Positions 26,138 through 37,074 of a stretch of 64,000 nt of DNA are shown here, piece by piece. The DNA is from an uncultured Bacteroidales bacterium (GTDB taxonomy: Bacteria; Bacteroidota; Bacteroidia; Bacteroidales; WCHB1-69). Position 1 is the first letter of the stretch. Each line of letters begins with the position of its first letter. Location of the stretch: assembly GCA_946186495.1 (NCBI GenBank), contig CAMHNQ010000011.1, forward strand, positions 1 through 64,000. The letters are read 5' to 3'. Made by a program: the position numbers and the translations under genes. The notes under the pieces were generated by a model. It worked only from the letters and a program-made list of their open reading frames with translations, was not told where the DNA came from and searched no databases.

Positions 26138-29100
26138 CTATTCTTTTACATTGTCCCGTAACGTTTTGTTAATCAATGTTTTTAGTTCAAGTATATTCGA
26201 CTCAACCACTTTTCGCTTTTCCGGAACAAAAAGCGTTGCGTATTTTGCTTTGCCGACCTTGAACTTGAGTTTGTCTTCCAATCCAATGATATCCAAACCG
26301 ATACGAATAGGCTTCATTAATGAAATATTGTAATCGTAGGTCATGTCGAGGTTGTGACGTCCCGAGATGATTGCGCTGTATTTGTCGATGCTGAGCAGGA
26401 ATGGGTAGACGTCAACCTCGTTTCGGAAGATGGTGATTTCAGTGGAGAGGCTGTCGATTCTGTTTTCCGTTTTCTTGTTGAACATCAGTTTCTTAGCTAT
26501 CGTTTTGTAGGTTTCGCTGTCTAAGACAACCAAATCACGGCCGTTGATTGCGGCAGCACCCCGGAGGGTGGAAAACTTAATGTCGTAATTGGATTTCAAG
26601 TACGTTTCCGCTGCAAAGTGGAATTCCGCATTTCCACTGAAAGATTTCAGCATGGGCAGGATGGTGTCCACTTCGGGAATCATTTCAATTAACTTATCTA
26701 TTTTGATGTCAAGGAGATGGAAGTCAAAACCGAGGAAGAGGTGGTTCATGCGAGGGGTACGGTACATAGCCGTGAGCTGCATCCGCGCTGCTTCGTTCGT
26801 GAGACCCATCTCCTCCAATACCAACACGCCGTCTTTCACATAGACACGCCCGGCGATGTTCCGGAATTCAGTGTCCTCAAACAAAGCCCGCTGGATGGTG
26901 GTGCTCATGTTGACGTCCATACCGAACGGGACAATGAACGGTTTGTCTCCCGTTTCCCCAGCCACCTGTTCCGCCTGCACCTGCAGGGAATCAGGGGCGC
27001 CAAAGCCATCGACGAGTGTCATCAGCTCATTGAGATTCAAGTAGTTGGCGACTAATTCCAAGTCACCCTTGAGCAGCCCCTTGTCGCGCAGGTAAGGTTC
27101 AATACCTGTGACGGTGCCGGTGATAGAGACATTGGATTCCCCAAACCCGATATTTGCTTTTTTTAACACGCATTTCTGCGGGTTGAAATCGACATTCAGG
27201 GCGGGGACGGCCAGTGTTTGCTCCACGCCGGCGAAATTGACAGTTGCTTTGGAGAGTTGTATTTTCAATTTCGGAGACCAACTCAGCAGGAGATTCTCCT
27301 CGCCTTCGTGACGGTTTGTTTCCCCCTCAAGCTTCAAGGTGCTGGTATGGAAACGGGTCTCGCCAATTCTGCCCGTCACGATGCCACTTGCGTAGTCAAC
27401 TTGCATCCGATCCGTGTTGTGCATCACAAACGTCCCTTGGGGGGCATCCATTCGGGCGCTAATCGTGTCCATGGATACGGAAACATCGTCAAATTGATAT
27501 GTGGTGGCTAATTTCAATTGAACTGTGCTGTCTAACAAATTGTTCGCGTATGCATCCAAATGAGGGCTGTTGGCTATGACCGACATCTTTTGCGGGAGAC
27601 TGAAGAGCATAATAGTGGAGGTGCCTATCTTGGCATGTATCCATTCGCCTATTTTGTAGGGTTTTTCAGAGACAGGGAATGTCAAATCCACGTGCAGGTC
27701 GGGGGACAGGAGCCGCAGAGTGTCGTGGTATAGCAGATCCAAATCTTCAATTTGCCCCGTGATGTCAGCCTTGTCAATATTGTTGATGGAAAATTTGGTC
27801 TCAGGATCATAACTCAGTTGTGTTTTCACGCTGATGTCTGCCTTGCCTTTGCATTGGGTGAAATCTTCGGGCAGCAGGTCCTTGAAGTCGTTGACATGCA
27901 GGTTTCCCGTGGCGAGAACATCCAGCAACATCTTGCCCAACAGGTTTTTAACGGTTCCTGATGCAGTGATTCTATTGCGCTTTCTCGTCGTTGCGGACAA
28001 CTTTTTCACGGTTACATCGGATTGGCTGTCCAAGTCCAGCCTGAGATTGAAGAGACCGTCGGCGTTCTCGAAATCGAGAGGCAGGTCTTTCATGGCGAAG
28101 CGGCCGCGGTTCCAAGCCACATCGGAAGTGATGGTCGGCATCTGAGTGTCGCTGAAAGTTCCGTGGACGTCGCCTTCGAGGGCAATATCGCCGCTTATTT
28201 GCATACCATCCAGCTTGTTGCCGATGACAGCAGGGGGAATTATTGGTAAGATTTCTTCGATTTTCCACTCGCCGCTCTTGTAGTGCAAATCGGTGTGGAT
28301 GTCATGGGAAGTAGTATCTACGCGGACAGTGCCATTAATTGCAAGTTCCTGTTTGTCAATATGCAGGCGGGTGTTTTGGAGGTCGAAGCGCAGATTGTTC
28401 ATATTGGCTTGCACATTGGAAGACACCGAAAGGCCTATGCCGTTGAGGTAGTGGGTGGTGTCGAGGCGCAAAACGGCGTCTTGGATGTCGGCGTCGAGTT
28501 GGCCGTCAATGAGGTTAAAGTTTGTGAAAGAGCCCTCGTAAGTGACTTGCACGTCATCACCGGACAAGTACAGCAGAGAGCTGTCGGCGATCTCAAAGTG
28601 CAGGTTTTTGGCCGCTGCTTTGGCATAGCCTTCGATGAGATTTTCTGCAAACGTCCCTTTGACTGTCAAATCCGCCTCTTTCGCGGCGGCCCTCTGCTTT
28701 GTTTGGGCATTCAGGTAGCGGACATCCAGATTGTTTACTTTAACTTTCTGAAGATCAATCGTATAATTTTCTGAAGACGTGTCATTGGGATGCGTGACGA
28801 ACACGTTATAGTTCCCATTGCCTTGTTCGTCTATGTAGAGATTTACCAATCCGTCGCAAAGTGAAAAATCGTTAATTTCCGCATGCCTGTTTTTAAGAAG
28901 TTCACGGATGTTCAAGGATGCCACGCAACTTTTTGCATACAACAGAGTGTCCGAAACCACCCCGTTTTGGGGATTTTTCAACACCACATTTTCCAAGTCC
29001 AGTCCGATTTTGGGAAATGTTTTGAAAAAAGTGAGCCCTACATTGTCGATATGGAAGTCGCAAGTGAGGAATTTGCCGGCTTGGTCATTGACGATTTTCG

Positions 29101-29209
29101 CCAATTTCGAAGGTGAGAAAATGTGAAAAAGCAGGACGGCTGCCGTAATGGCAACCATGGCAAGCAGCGACCCGAATGAAATCAGCCCTATTTTCAGTCC
29201 CTTCTTCAT
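26138..29209 (-). CDS. AsmA-like family protein
   Basis: N-terminal TM, KLAKIVNDQAGKFLTCDFHIDNVGLTFFKTFPKIGLDLENVVL; 1023 aa. Confidence 0.85.
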   Translation of the reverse strand: MKKGLKIGLISFGSLLAMVAITAAVLLFHIFSPSKLAKIVNDQAGKFLTCDFHIDNVGLTFFKTFPKIGLDLENVVLKNPQNGVVSDTLLYAKSCVASLNIRELLKNRHAEINDFSLCDGLVNLYIDEQGNGNYNVFVTHPNDTSSENYTIDLQKVKVNNLDVRYLNAQTKQRAAAKEADLTVKGTFAENLIEGYAKAAAKNLHFEIADSSLLYLSGDDVQVTYEGSFTNFNLIDGQLDADIQDAVLRLDTTHYLNGIGLSVSSNVQANMNNLRFDLQNTRLHIDKQELAINGTVRVDTTSHDIHTDLHYKSGEWKIEEILPIIPPAVIGNKLDGMQISGDIALEGDVHGTFSDTQMPTITSDVAWNRGRFAMKDLPLDFENADGLFNLRLDLDSQSDVTVKKLSATTRKRNRITASGTVKNLLGKMLLDVLATGNLHVNDFKDLLPEDFTQCKGKADISVKTQLSYDPETKFSINNIDKADITGQIEDLDLLYHDTLRLLSPDLHVDLTFPVSEKPYKIGEWIHAKIGTSTIMLFSLPQKMSVIANSPHLDAYANNLLDSTVQLKLATTYQFDDVSVSMDTISARMDAPQGTFVMHNTDRMQVDYASGIVTGRIGETRFHTSTLKLEGETNRHEGEENLLLSWSPKLKIQLSKATVNFAGVEQTLAVPALNVDFNPQKCVLKKANIGFGESNVSITGTVTGIEPYLRDKGLLKGDLELVANYLNLNELMTLVDGFGAPDSLQVQAEQVAGETGDKPFIVPFGMDVNMSTTIQRALFEDTEFRNIAGRVYVKDGVLVLEEMGLTNEAARMQLTAMYRTPRMNHLFLGFDFHLLDIKIDKLIEMIPEVDTILPMLKSFSGNAEFHFAAETYLKSNYDIKFSTLRGAAAINGRDLVVLDSETYKTIAKKLMFNKKTENRIDSLSTEITIFRNEVDVYPFLLSIDKYSAIISGRHNLDMTYDYNISLMKPIRIGLDIIGLEDKLKFKVGKAKYATLFVPEKRKVVESNILELKTLINKTLRDNVKE

Positions 29210-29604
29210 TGTTCTTTGGTGAAAGTATAGTATTTTCCGTATGCGTCATGATACTCCAATGTGTTGGCATTCAGCTTGGTGACGGTGTAGGTTTTCGGCA
29301 CATTACCCCCCATTTCCATCTTGTGAATCTGAGTGAGGGTGCTTCCCTCAAGTGTCCATGTAAAAGGTTGTGCTTCTTCCTCTGTGACATCATCCAGCGT
29401 GTCCCACGTATACCCGGTGCCTGACGCATTGTAGTACTCGTGTAGCGTGCCACTCACCCAATAGCCTGACAACAGGACACTGTCGAATTGATTGCCGCGA
29501 CCAAAAGGGTCGCACCCACCAAACAGCAGGGCCACACAACAGAAAAGCAGCGCGGATTGCAGGCTTTTTACGATGGTTTTCAAAATAGGGTTCCCTTCTT
29601 GCAT
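29206..29604 (-). CDS. Lipocalin-like lipoprotein, hypothetical
   Basis: Lipobox LLFGGC; SGYWVSGTLHEYY...TFTWTLEGSTLTQIH-like pattern. Confidence 0.55.
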   Translation of the reverse strand: MQEGNPILKTIVKSLQSALLFCCVALLFGGCDPFGRGNQFDSVLLSGYWVSGTLHEYYNASGTGYTWDTLDDVTEEEAQPFTWTLEGSTLTQIHKMEMGGNVPKTYTVTKLNANTLEYHDAYGKYYTFTKEQ

Positions 29605-29664
29605 GATTTAATTGAAATGTTTCCTATAGACGTGTTTTTCGGGAGAAAATTTAACACGTCCCCA

Positions 29665-30675
29665 TTATATCCGATTGATTTCCATCTCTAACACGATGTT
29701 AAACAAACGATTAACATCATCTACAATACTGTCGGCCACGTGAAGAACCTCATCAGGAGTAGCACCGCCGTAGTTCACCAGCACTAATGCCTGGTTTTCC
29801 CATGTACCGGCGTTACCTACGCGCCTTCCTTTCCAACCTGCCTTCTCAATTAACTGGCCTGCAGAGAGTTTCTTTTTTCCGTCAGGGGCATCATACGCGA
29901 CAAGATCGGGAAATGCCGACACCAGAGCTTCATACCTCTCCGCTGTCACTACAGGATTCTTGAAGAAGCTGCCCCCATTTCCAACGACAGCCGGATTCGG
30001 CAACTTCGTGTCCCGAATAGTGCGCACACATTCGGAAACATTCCGCAATGTCAGCGGCAACTCTCTTTCTTCCAATACCTTGGACAAACCTTGATACGTC
30101 ATTGTGAAATGTCTGATACAAGAAAGTCGGAACCAGACATAAGTAATGAAGCAGTCGTTTTTCAGCTTCTGCTTGAAAATCGAGTTTCTGTAGCCAAATT
30201 GGCACTCGTCTCGTGTCAGCTCAAAAGCCTCTCCGGTGGAAATCCTATAGCCTTCCACCTTCAGGAGTGTGTCCTTGAGCTCCACCCCGTAGGCGCCAAT
30301 GTTTTGAACAGGAGCGCTCCCCACAAGCCCAGGAATTCCCGTAAGATTCTCTAACCCATAGTATTCTCTCCTTATGCAGTATTGGACGAGGTTGTCCCAC
30401 TGTTCTCCAGCAGCCACACGCACGACCGCCTCTCCGCCTCTTTGCCCGACCAACCCAATGCCTGAGAATGCCGGATGTACTATTATTCCATCAAAATCCT
30501 TGGTAAACAGCGTGTTGCTTCCTCCTCCCAGCAGATAATAGGGATGACGTTGCAAATAGTTTTCGATGATATAAGGTACCTCTTCGGCACTGTCCACCTG
30601 CAGAAAAGATTTTGTCACGACCTCCATTCCGAAGGTGTTGTAATTTTTAAGGTTTTGTTTTTCAATCAAATGCAT
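29665..30675 (-). CDS. murB: UDP-N-acetylmuramate dehydrogenase
   Basis: NYNTFGMEV...YLLGGGSNTLF...GIPGLVGSAPVQNIGAYG. Confidence 0.95.
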   Translation of the reverse strand: MHLIEKQNLKNYNTFGMEVVTKSFLQVDSAEEVPYIIENYLQRHPYYLLGGGSNTLFTKDFDGIIVHPAFSGIGLVGQRGGEAVVRVAAGEQWDNLVQYCIRREYYGLENLTGIPGLVGSAPVQNIGAYGVELKDTLLKVEGYRISTGEAFELTRDECQFGYRNSIFKQKLKNDCFITYVWFRLSCIRHFTMTYQGLSKVLEERELPLTLRNVSECVRTIRDTKLPNPAVVGNGGSFFKNPVVTAERYEALVSAFPDLVAYDAPDGKKKLSAGQLIEKAGWKGRRVGNAGTWENQALVLVNYGGATPDEVLHVADSIVDDVNRLFNIVLEMEINRI

Positions 30676-30701
30676 AAGACGATAAATCTCGTGTCCGCCC
30701 G

Positions 30702-31373
30702 CTACTTATCATAATTCCTGGGACCGAAAATAGAGCTGCCGATACGTACAAGGGTGCTGCCTTCTTCTAAGGCGATGTGATAATCCTCACTCATACCCAT
30801 CGAGATTTCTTTGAAATCATGGTTTTGCGAGAAGAACTGCGTTTTCAAATCTTGAAAGATACGATGGAGGTGCTGGAACTCTCCGCGTACTTGCTCTTTA
30901 TTGTCAGTGAAGGTGGCCATGCCCATGACCCCATGGATTTTAACGTTTTTTAGCTCTTGGAATTCAGGACTTTTGAGCATTGCCGCGCACTCTTCGGATG
31001 TAAACCCGAACTTGGTTTCCTCCTCAGCGACATGGAATTGCAGCAGACAGGGAATCACCCTATTGTTTTTGATGGCTTGCTTATTGACCTCCTTGAGTAG
31101 CTCGAAACTGTCAATGCTGTGAATAAGAGAAACATATGGGGCGATATATTTGACCTTATTGGTCTGAAGATGCCCGATGAAGTGCCATTCTATGTCTTTT
31201 GGGAGCATTTCGTGTTTGGCTTTCATCTCCTGTGCGTGATTCTCGCCAAAAACGCGCTGTCCATGTTGGTACAGTGCGGCTATGTCCTCCGCCGGTTTGA
31301 ATTTGGAGACGGCGACCAGGCGCACACCGGCGGGTAATGAAGCCCGGATTTCGTCGTATTTTTCGATGTTCAT
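30702..31373 (-). CDS. YggS family pyridoxal phosphate homeostasis protein (PLPBP)
   Basis: LVAVSKFKPAEDI...FGENHAQEM...WHFIGHLQTNKVK. Confidence 0.95.
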   Translation of the reverse strand: MNIEKYDEIRASLPAGVRLVAVSKFKPAEDIAALYQHGQRVFGENHAQEMKAKHEMLPKDIEWHFIGHLQTNKVKYIAPYVSLIHSIDSFELLKEVNKQAIKNNRVIPCLLQFHVAEEETKFGFTSEECAAMLKSPEFQELKNVKIHGVMGMATFTDNKEQVRGEFQHLHRIFQDLKTQFFSQNHDFKEISMGMSEDYHIALEEGSTLVRIGSSIFGPRNYDK

Positions 31374-31387
31374 ACGGACTGTTTTTG

Positions 31388-31461
31388 TGACCCCGGCGGG
31401 ATTCAAACCCACGACTTTCAGAACCGGAATCTGACGTTCTATTCAGCTGAACTACGGGGCC
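31388..31461 (-). tRNA. tRNA-Arg (CCG)
   Basis: GGCCCCGTAGTTCAGCTGAATAGAACGTCAGATTCCGGTTCTGAAAGTCGTGGGTTTGAATCCCGCCGGGGTCA; anticodon loop TTCCGGT. Confidence 0.92.
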
Positions 31462-31553
31462 GGTTTTCGGCGGCAAAAGTACAAAAAAATCGGATAACAA
31501 TTAAACCTCCTTAAAAAACGTTTGTCGGTATTACACACAAATATGACGAATGT

Positions 31554-32873
31554 ATGAAAAGACTGACTCTGTTACTTTGCTTTATATTACTGGTTAACAG
31601 TCTGATAAAAGCACAAGACACTCTCCAAAAGCTCTCTTTCACCCTCGAAGAATGCCTGCATTACGCAGAGAGCCACAACTTTTCCCTTCAATCTTCCGGC
31701 ATCAATGTCTCCTCCACGGAATTGAACTTGAAACAGGCCAAAGCGAACATTGCCCCCTCCGTGTCGGCGTCCATGTCGCAAAATGTCAACTTTGGCAACT
31801 ATGAGAAATCTGTCGGCTGGGGTGGCAACTATGGCATCAATGCCGGCATGACCCTTTTTAACGGTTTATATAATGCCAACAGTATCAAGCAACGCTATCT
31901 GGACGTGTATCAGTCGCAACATTTGTTGGAAAGCAACAAAAACGAGCTCCGTGTTGCGGTGATCAGGGCTTTCCTGACCATCATGATGAACGAAGATATG
32001 TTCAAGTACCAGGAACAAGTAATTATCAAAAGTAAGGAACAAGTTGAGCAGGGCGCCCAAAAACTCACTGTCGGACAAATTCTCGAAAGCGATTACAAAA
32101 TCCTGCATGCCCAATATATAGAGGACCTTTACTCGCTGGAGAACTATAAAAACAACATCAAATCCAGTTATCTGAAACTCAAAAGTTTATTGTCAATAGA
32201 CCCTTTTTTGGAGATTACCATTGTCCGCCCTGACAGCACAACACTGTTCAAAAGCCTTGAGATGCCGGCATTTCAAGAATTGATGGACAAGAGCTTGGAG
32301 TATCTGCCTGAATTGAAAAGTAGCCAGAACGAGATTTTCATTGCCGATTATGATATAAAGCTCCAAAAATCAGCTTATTATCCAACACTTACCGCCAATG
32401 CAGGCATCAGCACTGGTTATAACGGATCCAACTTGACTTCCCCGAACACCGCCTGGGGTACGCAATTGTGGCATGGTCTTGGGGAGAACATCGGTCTCAC
32501 GCTCAGCATCCCGATTTACCAGCGCGGCACGGTGCGTAACAACGTCAAGCAGGCTGAATATCGGAAAATGCAACGTGAATTGGACTACATGGAGACCAAA
32601 TACAGCCTTGCACAACAACTTCAAGAGGGTTTCATGGAAGTGATGAACGCCCAGAATGATTTCATCGCAGCGGAAGCCAAAATGAACGCCTATCTCGAAA
32701 ACTACAAATCATACGGTATAAGGTTCACATACGGTTCCGTGACTGCCGTCGACCTTATCCAACAGCAGACCAATTTCCTCAACGAGCTCAACGATTTCAT
32801 GGAAGCGAAATATTCCTACGTTCTGAAGCGCAAGATCCTGGATGTCTATATGGGAATCCCTGTCACATTGTAA
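31554..32873 (+). CDS. TolC family outer membrane efflux protein
   Basis: FTLEECLHYAESHNFSLQ...YRKMQRELDYMETKYSLAQQLQ. Confidence 0.9.
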   Translation: MKRLTLLLCFILLVNSLIKAQDTLQKLSFTLEECLHYAESHNFSLQSSGINVSSTELNLKQAKANIAPSVSASMSQNVNFGNYEKSVGWGGNYGINAGMTLFNGLYNANSIKQRYLDVYQSQHLLESNKNELRVAVIRAFLTIMMNEDMFKYQEQVIIKSKEQVEQGAQKLTVGQILESDYKILHAQYIEDLYSLENYKNNIKSSYLKLKSLLSIDPFLEITIVRPDSTTLFKSLEMPAFQELMDKSLEYLPELKSSQNEIFIADYDIKLQKSAYYPTLTANAGISTGYNGSNLTSPNTAWGTQLWHGLGENIGLTLSIPIYQRGTVRNNVKQAEYRKMQRELDYMETKYSLAQQLQEGFMEVMNAQNDFIAAEAKMNAYLENYKSYGIRFTYGSVTAVDLIQQQTNFLNELNDFMEAKYSYVLKRKILDVYMGIPVTL

Positions 32874-32979
32874 GGTAGGCCAACCTCAAAGAGGAAATGC
32901 GCACACAGTGCAAATGACCCACATCAAACGACGTTCGGTGTGGGGACAGATGTTGAAAAGAAGTAATAAAAGAAAAAAT

Positions 32980-34212
32980 ATGAAGAAATCTAAGAAACTA
33001 TGGTGGGCTTTTGGAATCATCGCGGTGGTTTTACTTGTGCTGATTCTGATGTTCACATTGAAAAGAGGCAAGAAAAGCGAGTTACAGGTGATGACCGAGC
33101 GAAGCCGAATTGACAGCATCGAGGTCACTGTGACCGCAACTGGCGAAGTACAGCCTGTCTATAAAGTGGACGTCGGCACGCAGGTGTCCGGCATTGTGGA
33201 ACACATCTACGTGGATTTCAACTCCGTGGTGAAAAAAGGGCAGCTTTTGGCCGAACTCGACCGTTCCAATCTGAACGAGCAGATGAAGACGGCACAGGCC
33301 AGCGTGTCGAACGCCCAGAGTAACTTGACCTTAGCGCAGCAGCAGTTCGACCGTGTCAAGACTTTGTATGACAACAAAGCCGCCACGCTGGAAGCATACG
33401 AATCAGCCATCAACTCGTTGACTTTGGCCAAGAACCAGCTCAAGACGGCCCAGTCGGACCTGTCGCGTGCGCAGACGAACCTCTCCTACGCCACCATCTA
33501 CTCCCCCATCGACGGTATTATCATGGACAAAGCCGTGGAAGAAGGCCAGACCGTGGCCTCCTCATTCAACACCCCCACGTTGTTCACCATTGCCAACGAC
33601 CTTACCCAAATGCAAGTGGAGGCATCTGTGGATGAAGCGGACATCGGTGAGGTGAAAGCCGGTCAACCCGTCATTTTCACCGTCGATGCCTTCCCTGACG
33701 ATGTTTTCACGGGCACGGTCAAAGAGGTGCGTATCAACCCAACGGTAACCTCCAACGTGGTGACATACACGGTTATCATCAACGCCCCTAACCCCGACAG
33801 CAAGCTTTTCCCCGGCATGACCGCCAGCGTGACCATCACCACCAAAAAAGAGAGCGGTGTCTGCATTCCCTTGACAGCGATCTTTTTCTCCTTTGAACCT
33901 GACGTGATGAAGCAATTTGAAAAGAAAGGCTACACCTTCAAATCACTTTACAAGAACCAGGAAGAACTCGCTCAAGGTCTGAAAGACATCACGAAGAAGA
34001 CCATTTGGGTGAAGAAAGGGGAAACGGCCTACGAGCAAAGAAGCATAACGGTAGCATTGAACAACGGGGTGAACACCTTAGTCGCCGACGGCCTGCGGGA
34101 AGGTGAAGAGATTGTGACCAGCGTAAATGAGGCGACTCCGCACCAAAAGAGCCAAAAGGACAGCAGCTCCAATCCGTTCATGCCCGGTCCGCCGAAACGG
34201 AAAAGCCGGTAG
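32980..34212 (+). CDS. Periplasmic adaptor subunit (MacA-like)
   Basis: VTATGEVQPVYKVDVGTQVSGIVEHIYVDFNSVVKKGQLLAELD. Confidence 0.9.
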   Translation: MKKSKKLWWAFGIIAVVLLVLILMFTLKRGKKSELQVMTERSRIDSIEVTVTATGEVQPVYKVDVGTQVSGIVEHIYVDFNSVVKKGQLLAELDRSNLNEQMKTAQASVSNAQSNLTLAQQQFDRVKTLYDNKAATLEAYESAINSLTLAKNQLKTAQSDLSRAQTNLSYATIYSPIDGIIMDKAVEEGQTVASSFNTPTLFTIANDLTQMQVEASVDEADIGEVKAGQPVIFTVDAFPDDVFTGTVKEVRINPTVTSNVVTYTVIINAPNPDSKLFPGMTASVTITTKKESGVCIPLTAIFFSFEPDVMKQFEKKGYTFKSLYKNQEELAQGLKDITKKTIWVKKGETAYEQRSITVALNNGVNTLVADGLREGEEIVTSVNEATPHQKSQKDSSSNPFMPGPPKRKSR

Positions 34213-34251
34213 CGTACCGTAAACATCCTCCCCATAAAAGGACAAAGAGTT

Positions 34252-34995
34252 ATGGCAAAAGACATATTGAAAGTGGAAAAGCTGGAACGCGTGTTTCGGG
34301 TCGGCAGCGAGGATGTACGCGCCCTGCGAGGAGTCTCCTTCACTATCACCGAAGGGGAATTTGTTAGCATCATGGGCACCAGCGGTTCCGGTAAATCGAC
34401 ACTGCTGAACATTCTCGGCTGCTTGGACACACCCACCGCCGGTGACTACATCATTGATGGAGTATCTATCAAGAAACTGAGTAAAAATGAGTTGTCGACA
34501 CTAAGAAATCGGAAAATCGGCTTTGTATTCCAGAACTACAACCTTTTGGCGCGTACCACGGCCATTGAAAACGTGGAACTGCCTCTCTTCTACAACAGCG
34601 AAGTGCCAGCCAAAGAGCGCCGTGACCGTGCAGTCGCGGCCTTGAAATTAGTAGGTCTGGAAAGTCGCATGGAACACATGCCCAATCAGCTGTCGGGTGG
34701 CCAACAACAACGTGTGGCCATCGCCCGCGCTTTGGTCAACGACCCCGTCATCCTCCTTGCCGACGAGGCCACCGGCAATCTTGACACCCGCACCTCCTAC
34801 GAAATCATGAGTCTGTTCCAGGATCTCCACAATCAAGGTAAAACCATCGCCTTCGTTACGCACGAGCCTGATATAGCAACCTTTACCACCCGTAAAATCA
34901 AACTTCGGGACGGGCAAATCATCGAAGACACCCCTATTGACACTCAGTCGGCGGCCGCCGCACTGTCCGCCATCAACCTCATCAAAGAAGATTAA
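34252..34995 (+). CDS. ABC transporter ATP-binding protein (MacB/LolD-type)
   Basis: [44 protein letters not shown]. Confidence 0.95.
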   Translation: MAKDILKVEKLERVFRVGSEDVRALRGVSFTITEGEFVSIMGTSGSGKSTLLNILGCLDTPTAGDYIIDGVSIKKLSKNELSTLRNRKIGFVFQNYNLLARTTAIENVELPLFYNSEVPAKERRDRAVAALKLVGLESRMEHMPNQLSGGQQQRVAIARALVNDPVILLADEATGNLDTRTSYEIMSLFQDLHNQGKTIAFVTHEPDIATFTTRKIKLRDGQIIEDTPIDTQSAAAALSAINLIKED

Positions 34996-34998
34996 GCT

Positions 34999-36219
34999 AT
35001 GAATATCGGAAACCTCATCAAAGTGGCTTTCAGTTCGCTGTTCCGCAACAAGATGCGCACAGCACTGACCATGCTCGGCATAGTCATCGGCATAGCCTCT
35101 GTCATCGCCATGGTCAGTATCGGTCAGGCCTCGACGCAAAGTGTCAAGTCTGAACTCTCCTCTATGGGTTCCAACATGATCATGATTATGCCCGCCAGAC
35201 AGCAAAGAGGTGGTGTGGACATGGGCATGACATCCTCCAAATCATTGGACAACAAAGACTTGGAATCTTTAGTCAAAAATACCCGCTACGTAGCCGACAT
35301 TTCGCCGATGGTTAGCAGTAACAAGCAGCTAATCTATGGCAACAACAACCACAGCTGCTCCATTAACGGGGTGTCCGCATCCTATTTAAACATCCGGAAA
35401 TACGAACTGAAAGAGGGGATAATGTTCACGGACGATGACGTCAAGCGCTACAATAAAGTGTGTGTCATCGGACAGACTGTGGTGAACGAGTTATTCACCG
35501 ATGGAGAGAATCCGATCGGCAAGACCATCCGTTTTGGCTCCATCCCGATGACGGTCATTGGAGTGCTGGCGGAAAAAGGTCAAAACGGGATGGGCAATGA
35601 CCAGGACGACATTGTACTGGCGCCCTACACTACAATCCAGAAACGCTTTTTGGGAATCAACTATTTCAATATGATGTTTGCATCGGCCATCTCAGAAGAG
35701 GAATCAGAATTGGCCGCCACGGAAATCACCTACATTTTGCGCAGTAACCACGGTATCAAAGCCGGCCAAAACGATGACTTCGACATACGCACCCAGGAAG
35801 AGTTGGTTTCCACCATCAGCTCCGTCACCGGCCTGATGACCACACTGTTAGCTGCAATCGCGTCCATCTCTCTGGTGGTGGGAGGCATCGGCATCATGAA
35901 CATCATGTACGTCACCGTGACGGAGCGCACCAAGGAGATAGGCCTGCGCATGGCCATTGGGGCGCACAACCGAGACATCAAATTGCAGTTTCTGAGTGAA
36001 AGTGTGATTCTGAGCCTGATTGGCGGGGTGATCGGCGTCATTCTGGGACTACTTATCTCCTACGTGGCCTCCCGACTGATGAAGATGCCCTTCGTAGTCA
36101 GTGAAATGGCCATTCTGGGGTCGTTTATAGTATGCGCACTCACCGGCATCTTCTTTGGCTGGTATCCCGCAAAGAAGGCCGCCAACATGGATCCAATTTC
36201 GGCGCTGCGATACGAATAG
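34999..36219 (+). CDS. ABC transporter permease (MacB-type)
   Basis: KMRTALTMLGIVIGIASVIAMVSIG...GGIGIMNIMYVTVTERTKEIGLRMAIGA. Confidence 0.95.
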   Translation: MNIGNLIKVAFSSLFRNKMRTALTMLGIVIGIASVIAMVSIGQASTQSVKSELSSMGSNMIMIMPARQQRGGVDMGMTSSKSLDNKDLESLVKNTRYVADISPMVSSNKQLIYGNNNHSCSINGVSASYLNIRKYELKEGIMFTDDDVKRYNKVCVIGQTVVNELFTDGENPIGKTIRFGSIPMTVIGVLAEKGQNGMGNDQDDIVLAPYTTIQKRFLGINYFNMMFASAISEEESELAATEITYILRSNHGIKAGQNDDFDIRTQEELVSTISSVTGLMTTLLAAIASISLVVGGIGIMNIMYVTVTERTKEIGLRMAIGAHNRDIKLQFLSESVILSLIGGVIGVILGLLISYVASRLMKMPFVVSEMAILGSFIVCALTGIFFGWYPAKKAANMDPISALRYE

Positions 36220-36226
36220 CGGCGTG

Positions 36227-37036
36227 TCAATACACAAACGGGAACACCCTCTTCAGATTCTTGCGCCCCATTTCAGCGGCAAAATCCTGCTGGTAGCGCT
36301 TGTAGATGGCGTCCGCGCGCGGCACCAGGTTCGCAAACGTCCAGATGAAAAACACCAACCCTGAAATCGACCACGTGAGAATCGCAAAACCTAACCATTC
36401 AATCAATTCACCTAAATAGTTGGCACTTGTGACATATTCAAACATGAACCCTTCTGGAAGATAATGTTTGGTGTCGTTGTCGCTTTTGCGCAAATGTCGG
36501 ATAATGTAATCAGATCTCAAATTGACGTAAAATCCGAAAATGAAGATAATGAAGCCAATGACAAACTGAGGAGACCATAGCCATGCCGTGTCCTGATATG
36601 AAAGTCCAAATGCATGATAATCACAGTTGTAAGATTCAAAGAAAATCCAATATCCCTGCATTATGGCATTCAAAAGGTTGAAAGTTATGCCCATGAACAT
36701 GACCACCAACGACATTTGGCTGGATTTCCCTTTCATCAGCCAAGGGAAGACAAGAGAGCGTTGGAAATAGTGCATCTCGAAAATGAGCAGGAAAATCATC
36801 GGGACAAGGTCAAAGCGATGCGGGGAAAGCAACCAAATGACGATCATGGCGATGAAAATCGGAAACTCCATCAGAAACCATGCCACCTTGTTGTTGATTG
36901 ACTTTCCCCATTTGTTGGAAACGAACATGCCGTAACCGGCCTTTACAAAATAAAGTGCGACGAATACTACAGCTGCGATTCCAATCATGACCCATAAATA
37001 GATATTAAAGGCTGTGGTGTAGAAATTAGGAGACAT
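36227..37036 (-). CDS. 3-oxo-5-alpha-steroid 4-dehydrogenase (steroid 5-alpha-reductase) family membrane protein
   Basis: C-terminal LPEGFMFEYVTSANYLGELIEWLGFAI...KRYQQDFAAEMGRKNLKRVFPFVY. Confidence 0.75.
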   Translation of the reverse strand: MSPNFYTTAFNIYLWVMIGIAAVVFVALYFVKAGYGMFVSNKWGKSINNKVAWFLMEFPIFIAMIVIWLLSPHRFDLVPMIFLLIFEMHYFQRSLVFPWLMKGKSSQMSLVVMFMGITFNLLNAIMQGYWIFFESYNCDYHAFGLSYQDTAWLWSPQFVIGFIIFIFGFYVNLRSDYIIRHLRKSDNDTKHYLPEGFMFEYVTSANYLGELIEWLGFAILTWSISGLVFFIWTFANLVPRADAIYKRYQQDFAAEMGRKNLKRVFPFVY

Positions 37037-37074
37037 AACATGTGTTTTTTATGTGAATGAGTTTAAAATTTCCG

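Noticed and set aside
31156-31500. 114-aa ORF on - strand
   Set aside because: Overlaps the tRNA-Arg gene and the PLPBP start; not a protein gene.
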